DNA of 64,000 nucleotides from contig NW_022985458.1 of NCBI RefSeq assembly GCF_010093595.1, forward strand, positions 1-64,000. Direction: 5' to 3'. Each line of letters starts with the position of its first letter. Position 1 is the stretch's first letter. The position numbers and the translations under genes are program-made. The notes below the pieces were generated by a model. The model had not been told where the DNA came from and made no database searches. It saw only the letters and a list, made by a program, of their open reading frames with translations. Shown here piece after piece: positions 54,081 through 64,000 of the stretch. The DNA is from Mytilinidion resinicola (taxonomy: Eukaryota > Ascomycota > Dothideomycetes > Mytilinidiales > Mytilinidiaceae).

Positions 54081-54976
54081 GGAGCACCTTAGTTATCACC
54101 CCCCCTTTCTTTACATACCACCCCCCTTTTCTCTGCGTATCACCTACATTAGGCCTAGCTCCGGCCCGTATGAATATTGTTCCACCAATCAAACTTACTC
54201 GCTTGCCTCCGTATAGGCTGCGTAAAATGGAGAGTATGTATACACAAACTGGAAAGGATGCATCATCTGGGCCAATAGGACTCTATTCACTCTAGCTACT
54301 CTAGCTACTCTACCAGCGGAAAGCGCCTAGATGGCCACCGTCCAATTGCTGACTAAAAGGAACGCCAACTAGACCTGTATACCAAGGCCTCACACCGGTT
54401 CCTTCACCATAAACAGCCTCCTTCTCAGGTGTAGACATAGGGGCATCCTCAGGGGCTGGTTGGCTATCGGGGACTAAGGAAATAGAGCCCTGAGTAGCTG
54501 TTGGAGTGCCTGCTTGTCCGGTGGAGCGATCTGGAGCTGTACCTGTGAACTGTATAGGATTATTCAACACTACAATGGTCCGCTCGACCGCCGGCGTGCC
54601 TGTGGAGACACCTGCCATAGTAATTTGGCTAGTCGGTGTCGCAATCTGCACGAGCAGTAGTCTTACGAGCTCGCCGGAGATGCGATGTTCCTCCACGTGC
54701 CTGGTCCTCTTCCTCTACGGACGCGTGGCGGCCCCAGGGGGCGGCCGGAGGGGCACGGTGGTGAGGGTAGTGATGTAGAGGACGTGGTGTTGATGCATCG
54801 AGAGAGTGTGCGCTGGTGATGTAAATTCTTCATTGAGCACGAGCAGTCAAGCGAGTGAGTTTGATTGGTGGAACAATATTCATACGGGCCGGAGCTAGGC
54901 CTAATATAGGGGGGTGATACGCAGAGAAAAGGGGGGTGGTATGTAAAGAAAGGGGGGGTGATAACTAAGGTGCTCC
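54081..54976. mobile_element. Non-autonomous TIR element C, 896 bp, 8-bp target duplication
   Basis: Terminal inverted repeats of about 125 bp begin GGAGCACCTTAGTTATCACC and hold three C-run iterons (TATCACCCCCC, TACCACCCCCC, TATCACC). Flanked by ATTTTTTA on both sides (54073-54080 and 54977-54984). It is only 27 bp from the end of element B's duplication. It shares the internal words AAAATGGAGAG and ACAAACTGGAAAGGATGC with element A. Unlike A and B it lacks the 12-bp array and carries an extra segment of about 600 bp. Confidence 0.92.
54310..54696 (-). CDS. Pro/Ser/Thr-rich open frame inside element C
   Basis: 128 codons from an ATG (EEHRISGELVRLLLVQIATP...) rich in Pro, Thr and Ser, ending GGHLGAFRW. 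It covers much of the non-repeat interior. It is not a transposase I know. It may be a captured host gene fragment, a degraded element gene, or a chance frame. Confidence 0.35.
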   Translation of the reverse strand: MEEHRISGELVRLLLVQIATPTSQITMAGVSTGTPAVERTIVVLNNPIQFTGTAPDRSTGQAGTPTATQGSISLVPDSQPAPEDAPMSTPEKEAVYGEGTGVRPWYTGLVGVPFSQQLDGGHLGAFRW

Positions 54977-54984
54977 ATTTTTTA

Positions 54985-57637
54985 TTTAAACTATAACTTA
55001 AGGAATAACTGTAAGAGTGGAACTGCATTAGGAAATGGATGCTTCCTTTGCGGGCAACGCGCCCTCGCTTGCTGACTTGCCGCTTTATCCTGGCCCGTGC
55101 TCCGACTTCATCCCATAAAAGCGTCCTTCCCTCGCCGTTTTACCCCCCTCCTCCATCCTCTCTTTCCCCCAACGCCTGCGCCTCCTTATGCTCGCTTTTA
55201 ATTGGCCCCCTCTCGTCCTGCCCATGAGCCATTTTCATGCACCCATTAACGTCCGCGCACATGCAAGCCCTGCCCACTTCCCTTAATTTCGTGTCTTAGA
55301 CTGATGATAGCGCAGCGCCTTTCGGGCACTCCTACAGCGAATTCCTCCCTCACACTCTTACCGTTATAATGGATGAGAACGTCCGTCTCCAGTTGTCACC
55401 GCTAGAGCCGCAATGGCCTCCTTTCTGCCGCTCAATCCAAGAGACTCCAATTCAGGCGTGCGGGCATTCACGATACTCAAAGGCGTTCCCCCCGTACTCA
55501 GGCATCCCTTCGCCTCCAGAGAGCCAGTACCCGCAGCTGCCGATCCATGGGATTCACAGGAACCGCCACGTCAGCACGGCTGCCTGCTTTGTTTTCTCGA
55601 TAGTTTTCATCCCAAAGCAACACCGCCCCTTAGCGCTGCAAGCTCCCTTGTATCCCCAAATAGCTCCTAGCCACCTTGCGTTTCATTCTATTTCAGCCGG
55701 CGGCCGTGCTTGATTATGCAGACGTTACTTGTGCGGAATTGGTTGTATGCTATTGGCCCCGGAGTCGCCGTGTCTTGCAACTTATCAGCTCCAGCTGTTC
55801 CACAGACCGTAATTAGTCCACTGCTGGATCTCCGCTGCATGGGGCCATGCTACGCACCACTGAATCGGCGGATGGACGTCACCCTGGATCCCCCGAAGCA
55901 ATGTGGCACGCGCATATGCATGGTCCGCGCAGGCTTGCAACGTTGGTGGGCGGACGGATCAACGGCACGGCTGCGAAGGGGTCTCTGCTTACCGGAGCAC
56001 AGCCCGCCATAAAAGGAGCGTTCAGCAAGCATCACATATTGTCCCACGTATCCCCTCATGCGGTTACTAAGGCATTTCGCTCACCATGTATGCGACAACC
56101 TTGGCAGCACCGGAAACAACATTGTTGATAATAATGCCCCTGGACCAGGCGGAGTTAGATGGTCTCACAACGCGCGTCCCCTTTGCCTTACTCCGCCTTC
56201 GCCACTTGCCTTCCGTTTTATTCTGATCAGTCTCGGCTCGGTGTCGCCGCAGATTAGCAATTATATAGAATCGCGGCTTGGTAGAGAGCCGAGAGGGAAC
56301 ATTTTACGAGGATTTAAACAGCTACAAGCTCGCAGAACACAGGGCAACGGTCCTTCAAGCAGGATGGAACGCTGGCGTTGCTTAGGCGGCGTTGGCTCCA
56401 ACGGCAACGGCTCACGGCACAGCCCTCACGTGCCAACGCTACGAAGGATGGTCTCAGCAGGATTGGGTGAGAATCCGAGGCGTACTAGGCTTGCTTCGCA
56501 TCCTGCTAGCATCCTGCTGATTAGAGGCACTCGTCTGCTTCCGCCGACTCACTCTGTGACCAAGTGATTCGCGGTCGGGAGTTCCGATAGGTTGCAGTCC
56601 CCCACCAATATGGTATTTACCCAATGTCAATCCGCCAGCACGCCAAGAGTAGTGGGAAGAGATAAGCGTCCAGCGGCAATAACGACTCTGGAGGGGGCCT
56701 CCTTTCGGATGCATGCACTCGCCAGATGCGACACCGCAACTCGGTGACTGTCCTTCCGGAGAGTGTCATTTTTTGGGGCGCATGAAGTGTATATGGCTTA
56801 TCTAACTCGCATCCACCAGACACAGCAAGGAGGGGTTGTTGAGCTTAGGGGAGCATCGACGGCAGAGCGTACGTACATGCACTGAGATGGTGGTTATCAC
56901 CTTTACAAGCCATCGGCCCATCCCCATAATCAGTCACGGCAGGGCACCATTGGACACGGCACGAATTGTCTGATGCAGCGCAGTGGGTCGTTGCAGATCA
57001 CTCGCTTATCGCCACCAACAGATACAGCACAGGACCGCATGCATGAAGTCACGGAGCATCTGATAACCACCTGTTTCCGTATATCGGACACGGCACGGAT
57101 CATCCGATACAGCGCAGAGGGTTATGGCACTCCTAAGGGTGTTGGTCTAGCCCTTACTCAACGAATAAGGGCAGAGGATCTGCTTCGCCGCTAACCTCCT
57201 GATAAGGGGTTTGGCGTCACGATGGTGTCAGCTGGAATGCGACAGGCCGGATAGATGGATACGACTCGACCGCAGCTTCCTAAGGGCGCTGACCAGGCGG
57301 CAAGCTGAAGCCTTTGCAATTCATGCATTGCGGGTGGCAGTCTGCTCTGACTCGCGCCCTCTCAATGCACATGCATCACGTACATTAATTTGCTGAGAAT
57401 TCCGGGGTGTCTTTCGAAGGCTGATGCTGCACATGAAGGCTATGCGCGAAGAGAGGACCTTATAAGCCCTGACATTTCCCCCGCCAAAGGCCTACCCAGA
57501 AAGGCACAAGGCAACGGCGATTCCAACGGCTCAACGACTGCAGATTCGCGACAGCAATACTGGCGACTTCTCGACCTCATTTCCATGTGCCTCCGGCGAT
57601 TTCACTTGATTATATTAATTCCCACACTCGACCTTCT
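54985..57637. other. Long stretch without a supported gene
   Basis: Many 60-170 codon frames on both strands overlap at 55040-57650, as expected in GC-balanced non-coding DNA. None shows a motif, a consistent splice pattern or a known end. A Pro-rich frame from ATG 55369 (114 codons) is the most gene-like but unsupported. Confidence 0.4.
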
Positions 57638-59659
57638 TTCCGTATGCCTCTAGAGATTTCACTTGATATAATTAATTCCTACACCTACCCTCCCAAAAAG
57701 TCGGCTTCTCGACGTCGCAAAGTCGTGACATCCGAGGACGCACCGAGCGGCGACTCTAAGAGGGAGAGGTCTCTTACCCCGACAATGCGGATAGCGAAGG
57801 CGGCAGGGTTGCTTTACTCAGGCACGTTACAATATCCCGATCTTGAATTCTTACACTGATAGAGAACCTGCAGATGGGAACGACAAAGAACATCCGGTGG
57901 TCATCGAGGATGATGGGTCCGATTCGGACTCGGAAGCTGAGGGAAGCGAAGCTGATAGGGAAGGTCTTAAGCTAGGTACGCACTTCGCCTTTATTGCAAT
58001 GGACTTGTCTAACGACCAACAGATGATGGAGACGACAGTAGCGATAGCGATGAGGAGCTATCTGAGCTGGAGGATCTCTCCGACGCCCATCAGGTGATGG
58101 AGACGACAGTATCTATGAGGGGCTACCTACGCTGGAGGAACTACTCGGACGCCGACCTCTCCAAACCAATACCGAATCTGCGGCGCCAGACGGGAATCAA
58201 ACGGATGATTCAGCTGAGCGCATCATTGCTGCGGCTGCCTCACCGTCTAGGCAGGGGCTTGGGACATGCATGGCCGCCGGTCAAGAGTCTTCGAGAGTCG
58301 ATAAGGGAGAAAGACTCGGTGAGTACCAGATGCTGCGGTAACCGCGATCTTAAACTGACAGATGTAGACAATTCGCCGGCCGATATGGAGAACAATTGCG
58401 AGAAGGTGAATAGTGTAGGCGATCTGTTATCGACACCAAACAAACGGAAGCTCGATTATAATTCCGATGCCAAAGACGACGCCAAGGACCTGCGACCCCA
58501 GAAGCAACAAAAACAACTTAACCCACGCGATGATTCCCCCGCACTTTACGATAATGTCGGCATGAGAAACTGGCCATCTGCAACACACGAGCGGAATTAC
58601 GCCCCATTCGCCGATGCGACTACCTCTATGGAAGTGCTGGACCCCACCTCGAAACCGGCCTCGGAAGACTCCCGTTCAGCAAAGCAGCTGTCGGCCCAGC
58701 CACAGGCAGAGAGCCTTGCACCTAGTCCTGTGCACACACCGATGTCGACGACGCCGCCGCCGCAGGCCCGCAGCAGCCATTTTCCACCTCTCAGAGTCAG
58801 CGGCAAAGACGATGGCGCCAACACCTCGGACCTACCTCAAAGCGACCTCCTTGAGTTACAGAATGGGCATGATACGTCACGAACCGCTCTTAGACTACAG
58901 GATTGGAGCACGATGCGTACGAGGACGTCTCGACAAGTAATGCCGTCCCAATCACGACACCTGTCTGGGTCCAGAACAGATAGAGTGACTCGGTCTAGCT
59001 CCCCGCAAACATCCTCTCTAAGAGCGACGGCTGCAGATGAACCCAGCATCGGTTATGGACTCAGCGCCAACCCGGCCTACCAGACAGCCGATGTTACTCT
59101 TTACCCTGTGCCAAAGACCTTGTCGATTGTATCAGCAATTGTCCGTTGCAATGAGTCGACATTGCCTCTAGACCAGATAGCGCTTGACACTAGCATTCTC
59201 GGAGAGAGAGGCCAAGTCATCCGGATAACCCAGGTATCGCAGGATTCATGGTTGTTACTGGGATGCCGATATGACGATGGTGCATCACACTCACGTCCTC
59301 GTCGGGGTTGGACGGTGCTCAGGGCAGACCAGAAGAGCAATCCTCACAGCGATGCTGCAAATCATAACGCTGGCCATCCAGACACCCACATGGGCGAAGA
59401 GGACGAGGACGAGGACAAGAATACAGATGAAGACACAACGGAATACAAACCTCATGCTATGGGCACTGATCCGAGGTTCAATAGAAACGATATGCGCTTC
59501 CGCCAACGAACGCGTGTACCGTGGTTCGAGTCGGACAACCTGCGGTTACTTTCGTACAGGAAGAACATGACCATGGGCTGGAAGGATATATTCAAACTCT
59601 TCCCAGATCCGACCCCAGGCGCAGTACGGACGCGCTGGCACATGCTGCAAGGGAAATGA
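57638..59659 (+). CDS. Myb/SANT-like DNA-binding protein (5' exons uncertain)
   Basis: The C-terminus is a Myb/SANT-like unit: VPWFESDNLRLLSYRKNMTMGWKDIFKLFP, then PGAVRTRWHML. Before it is a folded region (YPVPKTLSIVSAIVRCN...WLLLGCRYDDG) and an acidic EEDEDEDKNTDED stretch. The main exon is about 58371-59659, preceded by a 43-bp intron (58319-58361, GTGAGT...CAG). Upstream exons in an acidic frame (DDGSDSDSEAEGSEADREG; DGDDSSDSDEELSELEDLSD) need at least one more intron, and a 71-bp tandem duplication at 58025-58166 doubles a possible splice acceptor. The ATG at 57638 (PLEISLDIINSYTYPPKK) is the likely start. Such fungal Myb-like proteins often sit beside or inside repeats; role unknown. 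Confidence 0.6.
58025..58166 (+). repeat. 71-bp tandem duplication within the Myb-like gene
   Basis: GATGGAGACGACAGTA...GAGCTGGAGGA(T/A)CT is repeated once with drift, offset 71 bp, not a multiple of three. Both copies follow CAG (CAACAG and CATCAG), so either could serve as the 3' splice site of the intron beginning near 57976. A second direct repeat (GATTTCACTTGAT...AATTAATTCC) precedes the start codon at 57595-57690. Confidence 0.7.
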
Positions 59660-60793
59660 TCCATCGCTACGAGCATATCGATATATGTACCCTATCCAAC
59701 TTGGCGATGCCGCCCTAATCATGTTATGGGCTATTGCTCGGCCGCGTCGCATTGGACCTACTTCTACGACTTTCGGGGCTGGTTTCGGTACGCGGCTCGA
59801 TTTTCGCAGGTCTTAGGGCGATTCGTCGTGTGTTGTGGTCTCGATCTCAAGGGGTGACGTTGCCATATCGGAGGGTTTGGATGAGGTGCTGCCCCAGTGG
59901 GAGACCAACGGAGTTGAGAGGGGGGATAAATGAGCGTGATAAATTCGTAGCAAGTAATTCCAATATTGAATTCCCTACCTTTATAGTCACAATCGCCAAA
60001 AGGGGACCCCAATTCCGTTTCCGTCTTGGGACCTGAGCAGGCGCTGCTTTAACCTGAGCCAAGGACCAGCAGCCCTAAACACTGCCTGAGCGACCCTGAG
60101 CACACCATCAAGAACGCTAGTAAGGAGGATAATTGAATTTTTTAAGTTTGGCGCCTCACGCCTAACCTGTTCCCTTGTAGCGTGGAAAGCGTTTAGAGGT
60201 GTCATGTCCGCACCAATTTTAAAGTGTCCCGTCACTACCAGGGAGTGCCAAACACAGTGCCCGCGCACCGCCCCGACTTCTTTCGGATATCGGCACACCG
60301 ATAGGCATCGAGGAGTCTCAACAACGCTCCTACTACGACCACCCAGCTCCAACAATCACCACGTCCTACGATCACCACGTCCTGCCATCACCTACGTCCT
60401 GCCATCACCTCCTTGCTACGATCACCCACGATGGGAAGAAATCAGTAGCCACAGCTTGAGCCTCACCACAGCACACCTAAGACCTACAAATTGCTTATCT
60501 CCTTTAACCGCATCTTACTCCACTGATCCTCCGCATGAATAAGCGCAATCCCCACGGCCGGATGGCACTCAGGTTGCAGCACTACAACCTAGGATCAACA
60601 ACTCATATGCCAGAAAGCTACTCTCCGAACATCAGCTGTAGAGAACCCAGCTGAAATCTCAGCTGTAGAGAACCGAGCTGAAGCCTCAGCTGTGCAGGGC
60701 TCATCTGAACTTACTAGCGCGCCACCCTGGGGGTGGCCCCCTTCCTTCCCCTAGTATATATACAACTAGCTAGACGTCTATAGAAATCAGAGT
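59660..60793. other. Intergenic; includes a distant copy of 29340-29480
   Basis: No gene. Around 60268-60430, GACTTCTTTCGGATATCGGC and the CCACGTCCTGCCATCACC words parallel 29340-29480. At 60635-60715 the words CAGCTGTAGAGAACC(C/G)AGCTGAA repeat two to three times. Confidence 0.45.
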
Positions 60794-61712
60794 TCACATC
60801 AATTTAACCTGAGTATGGCCCTTGATATCCGCCCAGTAGCGCGGCTTTTTCCCCCTGCTATCCAACTTCAACGGATCGGCTCCTCGCTCAAGCAAGTACT
60901 TCACAATCTCAGCTCTTCCAAACTCCGCCGTGCGATGCAGCGGCGTCCCCAACCCTAACAGCTCCCGCTCCCGAAACACCTTAGGCTCGTTTTCGTACTT
61001 GACCTTGTTAATCGGGGCACCGTGCTCCACAGCGCGCCGCACGACATCCAATGCATCGGGCGTGTCTCTTAGGACGGCGTACTGCAGCAGTTCTCCACGC
61101 CGTGCATCGGCGCCGCGGGTGAAGAGGTAGTCTATGAGATCGAGCGGCGCGCCCAACATGGCTTGCGATGTCGGCGTGTAGTCCCAGGCGCAGCGGGCAT
61201 TGGGGTCGGCGCCGTGGTCGAGTAGCCAGATGACCATTTCTTTGTCTCCGGTGCAGAGAGGAATGCTAATACGGAAAGACTGTTAGCAGAATAGGAAGAT
61301 TAAGACAGGGGAGTTACCTTAACACGGGCGGTTCGTTCCGATGCAGGGGTTTATTGATATCCCATCCATGCTGTAGGAATAGTTCCAATACCTCGAAAGC
61401 TCGACAACGTACCGCCTCCTCAAAGGGGAGGAGGGCGTCCCGGGTTGTGACGTTCTCGTCGAGGAGGAATTGGACCATGTCGAGGTCATGGCGCTCGATG
61501 GCGGTGGTGATGGAGCTGTACAACCACCCCGGGTGCGGCTTTTGGGTCTCAGACGATGGACGAGGGCTGTGGAGGAGCTGTTGGACGAGTTCTGTGACTC
61601 TTTTTAGATCGCCATTACGCGCGGCGTCATCGCACAGCTTAACTTCTGGTGGCCGATAAAAGAGGGCACCATCTCTCGGCAGCAGAGGTGGAGGAATCTC
61701 GCGCAACATCAT
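60794..61712 (-). CDS. Ankyrin-repeat protein (288 residues)
   Basis: Two exons, 61712-61318 and 61265-60794 (867 nt). The intron (61317-61266, 52 bp) is GTAACT...TTAG and joins AG to C within a Ser codon. Ankyrin units: DMVQFLLDENV, VLELFLQHGWDINKPLHRNEPPVL, MVIWLLDHGADPNARCAWDYTP, LIDYLFTRGADARR, VVRRAVEHGAPINK and LGTPLHRTAEFGRAEIVKYLLERGADPLKLDSRGKKPRYWA. The N-terminus (LREIPPPLLPRDGALFYRP) has no known domain. It is an intact small adaptor-type protein; partner unknown. Confidence 0.85.
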
Positions 61713-61795
61713 GTCGGAAGTACACGAGAAATTGACCTTGTTTTGGTCGTGAGGTCAATTGAGGATAAAAGCGCATCAGTAGGACGAGACCAGCC

Positions 61796-62250
61796 TTGAA
61801 TGCAGAGTTGTATCGTAAGTCACGTCACGGGAGATGTAAATGCCGCGGAGGTGGCTTGGCCAGCCTTCTCAGACCACAGCCGTTACTTCCACCGCTGCCG
61901 CGTCGCTATTCTACGCAATCACACAATCTACGGCTACACCTCGCGCGGCTGTCTCATCGGCTACCGCGGCGGCAACCCAGAGTACATCTGGTGAAGCATG
62001 GTGGCAGTGGAATGCACAATTACAACAATACCAATACGACACCCAGGTAGGAGTCCCGCACTCACAAGCGCATGCCCCTCTCAACGTCTGGGTATATTGC
62101 TCCACCCCTTAGGAAGGTGGACACAACTGGGCTCTCTGGGATGGCACAATCAGGCATTATCGATCATGAGTGGATAGTGGCAGCTAAGGATATTGCATAG
62201 AACACTTTTAAGCACGGTAAAGCTTGGAAAATTTGCGTGGCTCCATTTCA
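61796..62250 (+). other. Possible decayed gene of unknown family
   Basis: Overlapping plus-strand frames. The one from 61840 ends in EAWWQWNAQLQQYQYDTQVG, which resembles the W/Y-rich tails of some fungal hypothetical proteins. Another frame covers 61800-61994. Frame changes around 61990 and 62110 prevent one model. Confidence 0.3.
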
Positions 62251-63473
62251 TCATCCAAGGGATGCCAGCGACATCTAGGCCGAGCCGTCCGCAGGAACAA
62301 GTCGTAAGAGAGCAAACGGTACTAAATAACCTTCTTTAGCCAGATGAAGCGCTATCTACTCTCATCTAAAGGGATGCGCATCTTCGCATGGTAAATGTTA
62401 CAAGTCTTAGCGGGTAGTCAGCCGAGGGCCAGCTCCCAAGACAGCTAGAATAATAAATGACCCCGAATTTCCCCGACTTTCCGCTTGGGCGCTTGACAGC
62501 CCCTCAGGTTGCGACTTTGCAGCAACCTACAATTGGCAGTCGTCGACCTCCTGGATGGCAAATTCGTATTTTTCGCATTGTACCAAGTTCTCCAAGTGCG
62601 AGCGATGAAGTTGTCCATACAGAGCATTTAGTCTCTTGCCAACCATGTCTAGCTGATATTGCCGATAGAAATTTGATATACAGTTTTGTTTGTAATCACC
62701 ACGGCTACAGCAAAAGTCGTGTATAACGCGCTCAGAGTAGTCGAAGTTTGCCTTAAGGCGTAATGTAATGCTTTGCTGATATGACATTTCGGCCCGTATG
62801 TGTAGGGGTGATTCATCGCCGATAAATTCCGCTGCGGTTGATAGGGCACTTCGTTGGACCTGCACAGCTTTGGATGCTGCCAATAAAGATCCAGATACCA
62901 TGTCGGGGGCCAAAAGCTTATAATGACGGCGTCGACCCTTAAGTGAGTGGGGCATGGAGGGGTGAAATTTGCAAGGCTGAGATCTGGAGCGCCGGGCCGA
63001 GAGTTCCGCCCGATACCAGCGGACTGCCACGTGACTGCTTCCTGACGCCACGCAAACCGACGCTCTCATCCTCCTCCACTTTTGCTGAAATGAGTCTGCC
63101 GCCGAACGATTCATGGGACCGGATGCAAGAGGATTTCGCTGCTGGCTGACGGGGCGACTTTCGACTAGCTTTGCTTAGTGAATGCCTATTTTATCATGTG
63201 ACTCCGAACATGCTCCCTTCAAGCTCGTCCCCGATTTCTCCACGCTCAGTTAATGCATACTTCTTCGCAACGGCGAGTGCTATATTACTGGCGTGGATAC
63301 TATCTTCCTTCTTAAGTCCCTAGTGGAGGTGCTGTTTATAGCAGAGGAAAAAAAAAATGCATTCGCCGCAAGTTAGATCCAAGATAAGGAAAGAATTCTT
63401 TGAACAGCCTGGATGTCCTTCTGGACCGATAGCTCTCACTTATTAATTTAAAACGGGTATTAAAAGAACGTCG
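62251..63473. other. No supported gene; one weak minus-strand frame
   Basis: A 195-codon minus-strand frame lies at 62527-63114 (RAEMSYQQSITLRLKANFDYSERVIHDF). Its middle looks helical and coding-like, but I know no family and see no partner exons. Confidence 0.35.
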
Positions 63474-63914
63474 CTATCTATTCAACGCCGTATCCTCTTC
63501 TCCAAAACCATCTTCACATTCACCTCCCACCACGTCCAAAACTCGGACCTGCCCCCACTTCGTAATATCAACTAGGTTGGCAAGCAACCTCTTCGAGCTC
63601 TCGAGAGTCAATGTATTGCCGAGAGCCAGCGGTCCAAAGAAGAAGAGCTTGTATTCATCTTCTGGGAGCGACATCGGTCCTTCTTCCGCTTCCGTTTCCT
63701 GTGCATCCCCTTCTCCATCTCTGGGAGACTTGGTTGCAGCGCTGGTGCTTGGCACAACACGTGCAGCAGCGACACGCAGCAGCCAATTATCGCCATCAAT
63801 CTCGACGGCGAACACTGGAAACCCGAGATCCCACTCCTTATACCTCCGCTTTGTAAACTCGGCGGCAATCCATGCGGCAAGCTGGGCTGTTAGGTCGCGT
63901 ACGCCGGGATTCTA
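63474..63914 (-). CDS. Unknown fungal protein, 3' exon (partial)
   Basis: Exon from a likely acceptor (AATTAG, 63915-63920) to the stop at 63474. It encodes VRDLTAQLAAWIAAEFTKRRY, then EWDLGFPVFAVEIDGDNWLLRVAAA, an acidic Ser/Glu linker, and YKLFFFGPLALGNTLTLESSKRLLANLVDITKWGQ. The fold suggests a fungus-specific alpha/beta domain often found in hypothetical proteins with nuclease-like layouts; I cannot name it. Upstream exons would be at or beyond the right edge. Confidence 0.55.
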
Positions 63915-64000
63915 ATTATTGTAGCCTATAAGGATTGAATTAGGGTGCTTATCTGCACTACTGGGGCCATCCGTGGACTTATTATATGCACTTCCAGAAT

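Noticed and set aside
55369..55713. Pro-rich 114-codon frame as a gene
   Set aside because: Several overlapping frames of like length exist there, with no motif or splice support.
1..64000. A Starship-type giant mobile element as carrier of the gene cluster
   Set aside because: No DUF3435 tyrosine recombinase frame was seen, and no matching long-range ends could be found in this window.

Overview
The window is DNA from a filamentous ascomycete (Pezizomycotina). The support for this is: spliced genes with 40-65 bp introns; families largely confined to such fungi (NACHT-WD40 and PNP-type STAND proteins, HET, FunK1, fungal F-box proteins); Ty1/copia and Fot1/pogo transposons; and an AT-rich tract full of TA dinucleotides and stop codons that carries the CpA-to-TpA signature of repeat-induced point mutation (RIP). 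I cannot name the species. Many broken genes, gene fragments and transposons sit between intact genes, as in an accessory or subtelomeric compartment.

Layout, left to right. 1-4819: a copia element on the minus strand, entering from the left edge, with a clean 210-bp 5' LTR and an almost intact gag-pol. 5416-6570: a C2H2 zinc-finger gene that is losing zinc ligands. 7566-12148: a NACHT-WD40 gene with seven near-identical WD repeats. 12682-13234: a terminal-inverted-repeat element with an 8-bp target duplication. 13631-17010: a PNP/NB-ARC/TPR NLR pseudogene, broken by RIP-type changes and by an assembly gap (16173-16815). 17361-28431: one old copia element, mostly RIP-mutated and split by three Fot1/pogo elements; its LTRs, target duplication and tRNA primer site are still recognisable. 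28432-31532: gene debris and a minisatellite.

The right half holds: a three-exon HeLo-like/pseudokinase/ZZ gene with one premature stop (31533-34073); an F-box gene with a one-base frameshift (36663-38205); a small gene with an early stop (41011-41784); a FunK1 kinase (44078-46577); an aminoglycoside-phosphotransferase-like fragment; a HET-domain protein with a C-terminal membrane region (48594-51228); fused fragments of a urea permease and a TPR gene; two more 8-bp-duplication elements lying side by side (53484-54045 and 54081-54976); a Myb/SANT-like gene (57638-59659); an ankyrin gene (60794-61712); and a partial gene at the right edge.

Functionally, many intact or recently broken genes belong to fungal self/non-self recognition and regulated cell death: NACHT-WD40, PNP-NLR, HET, and HeLo-like plus pseudokinase. 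The rest are mobile elements or debris. The best candidates for something undescribed are the GGGG/GGAG-ended element family, with C-rich iterons, 12-bp palindromic arrays and 8-bp target duplications, and the MLKL-like layout of the 31533-34073 gene. All calls come from reading the sequence; no database search was run.
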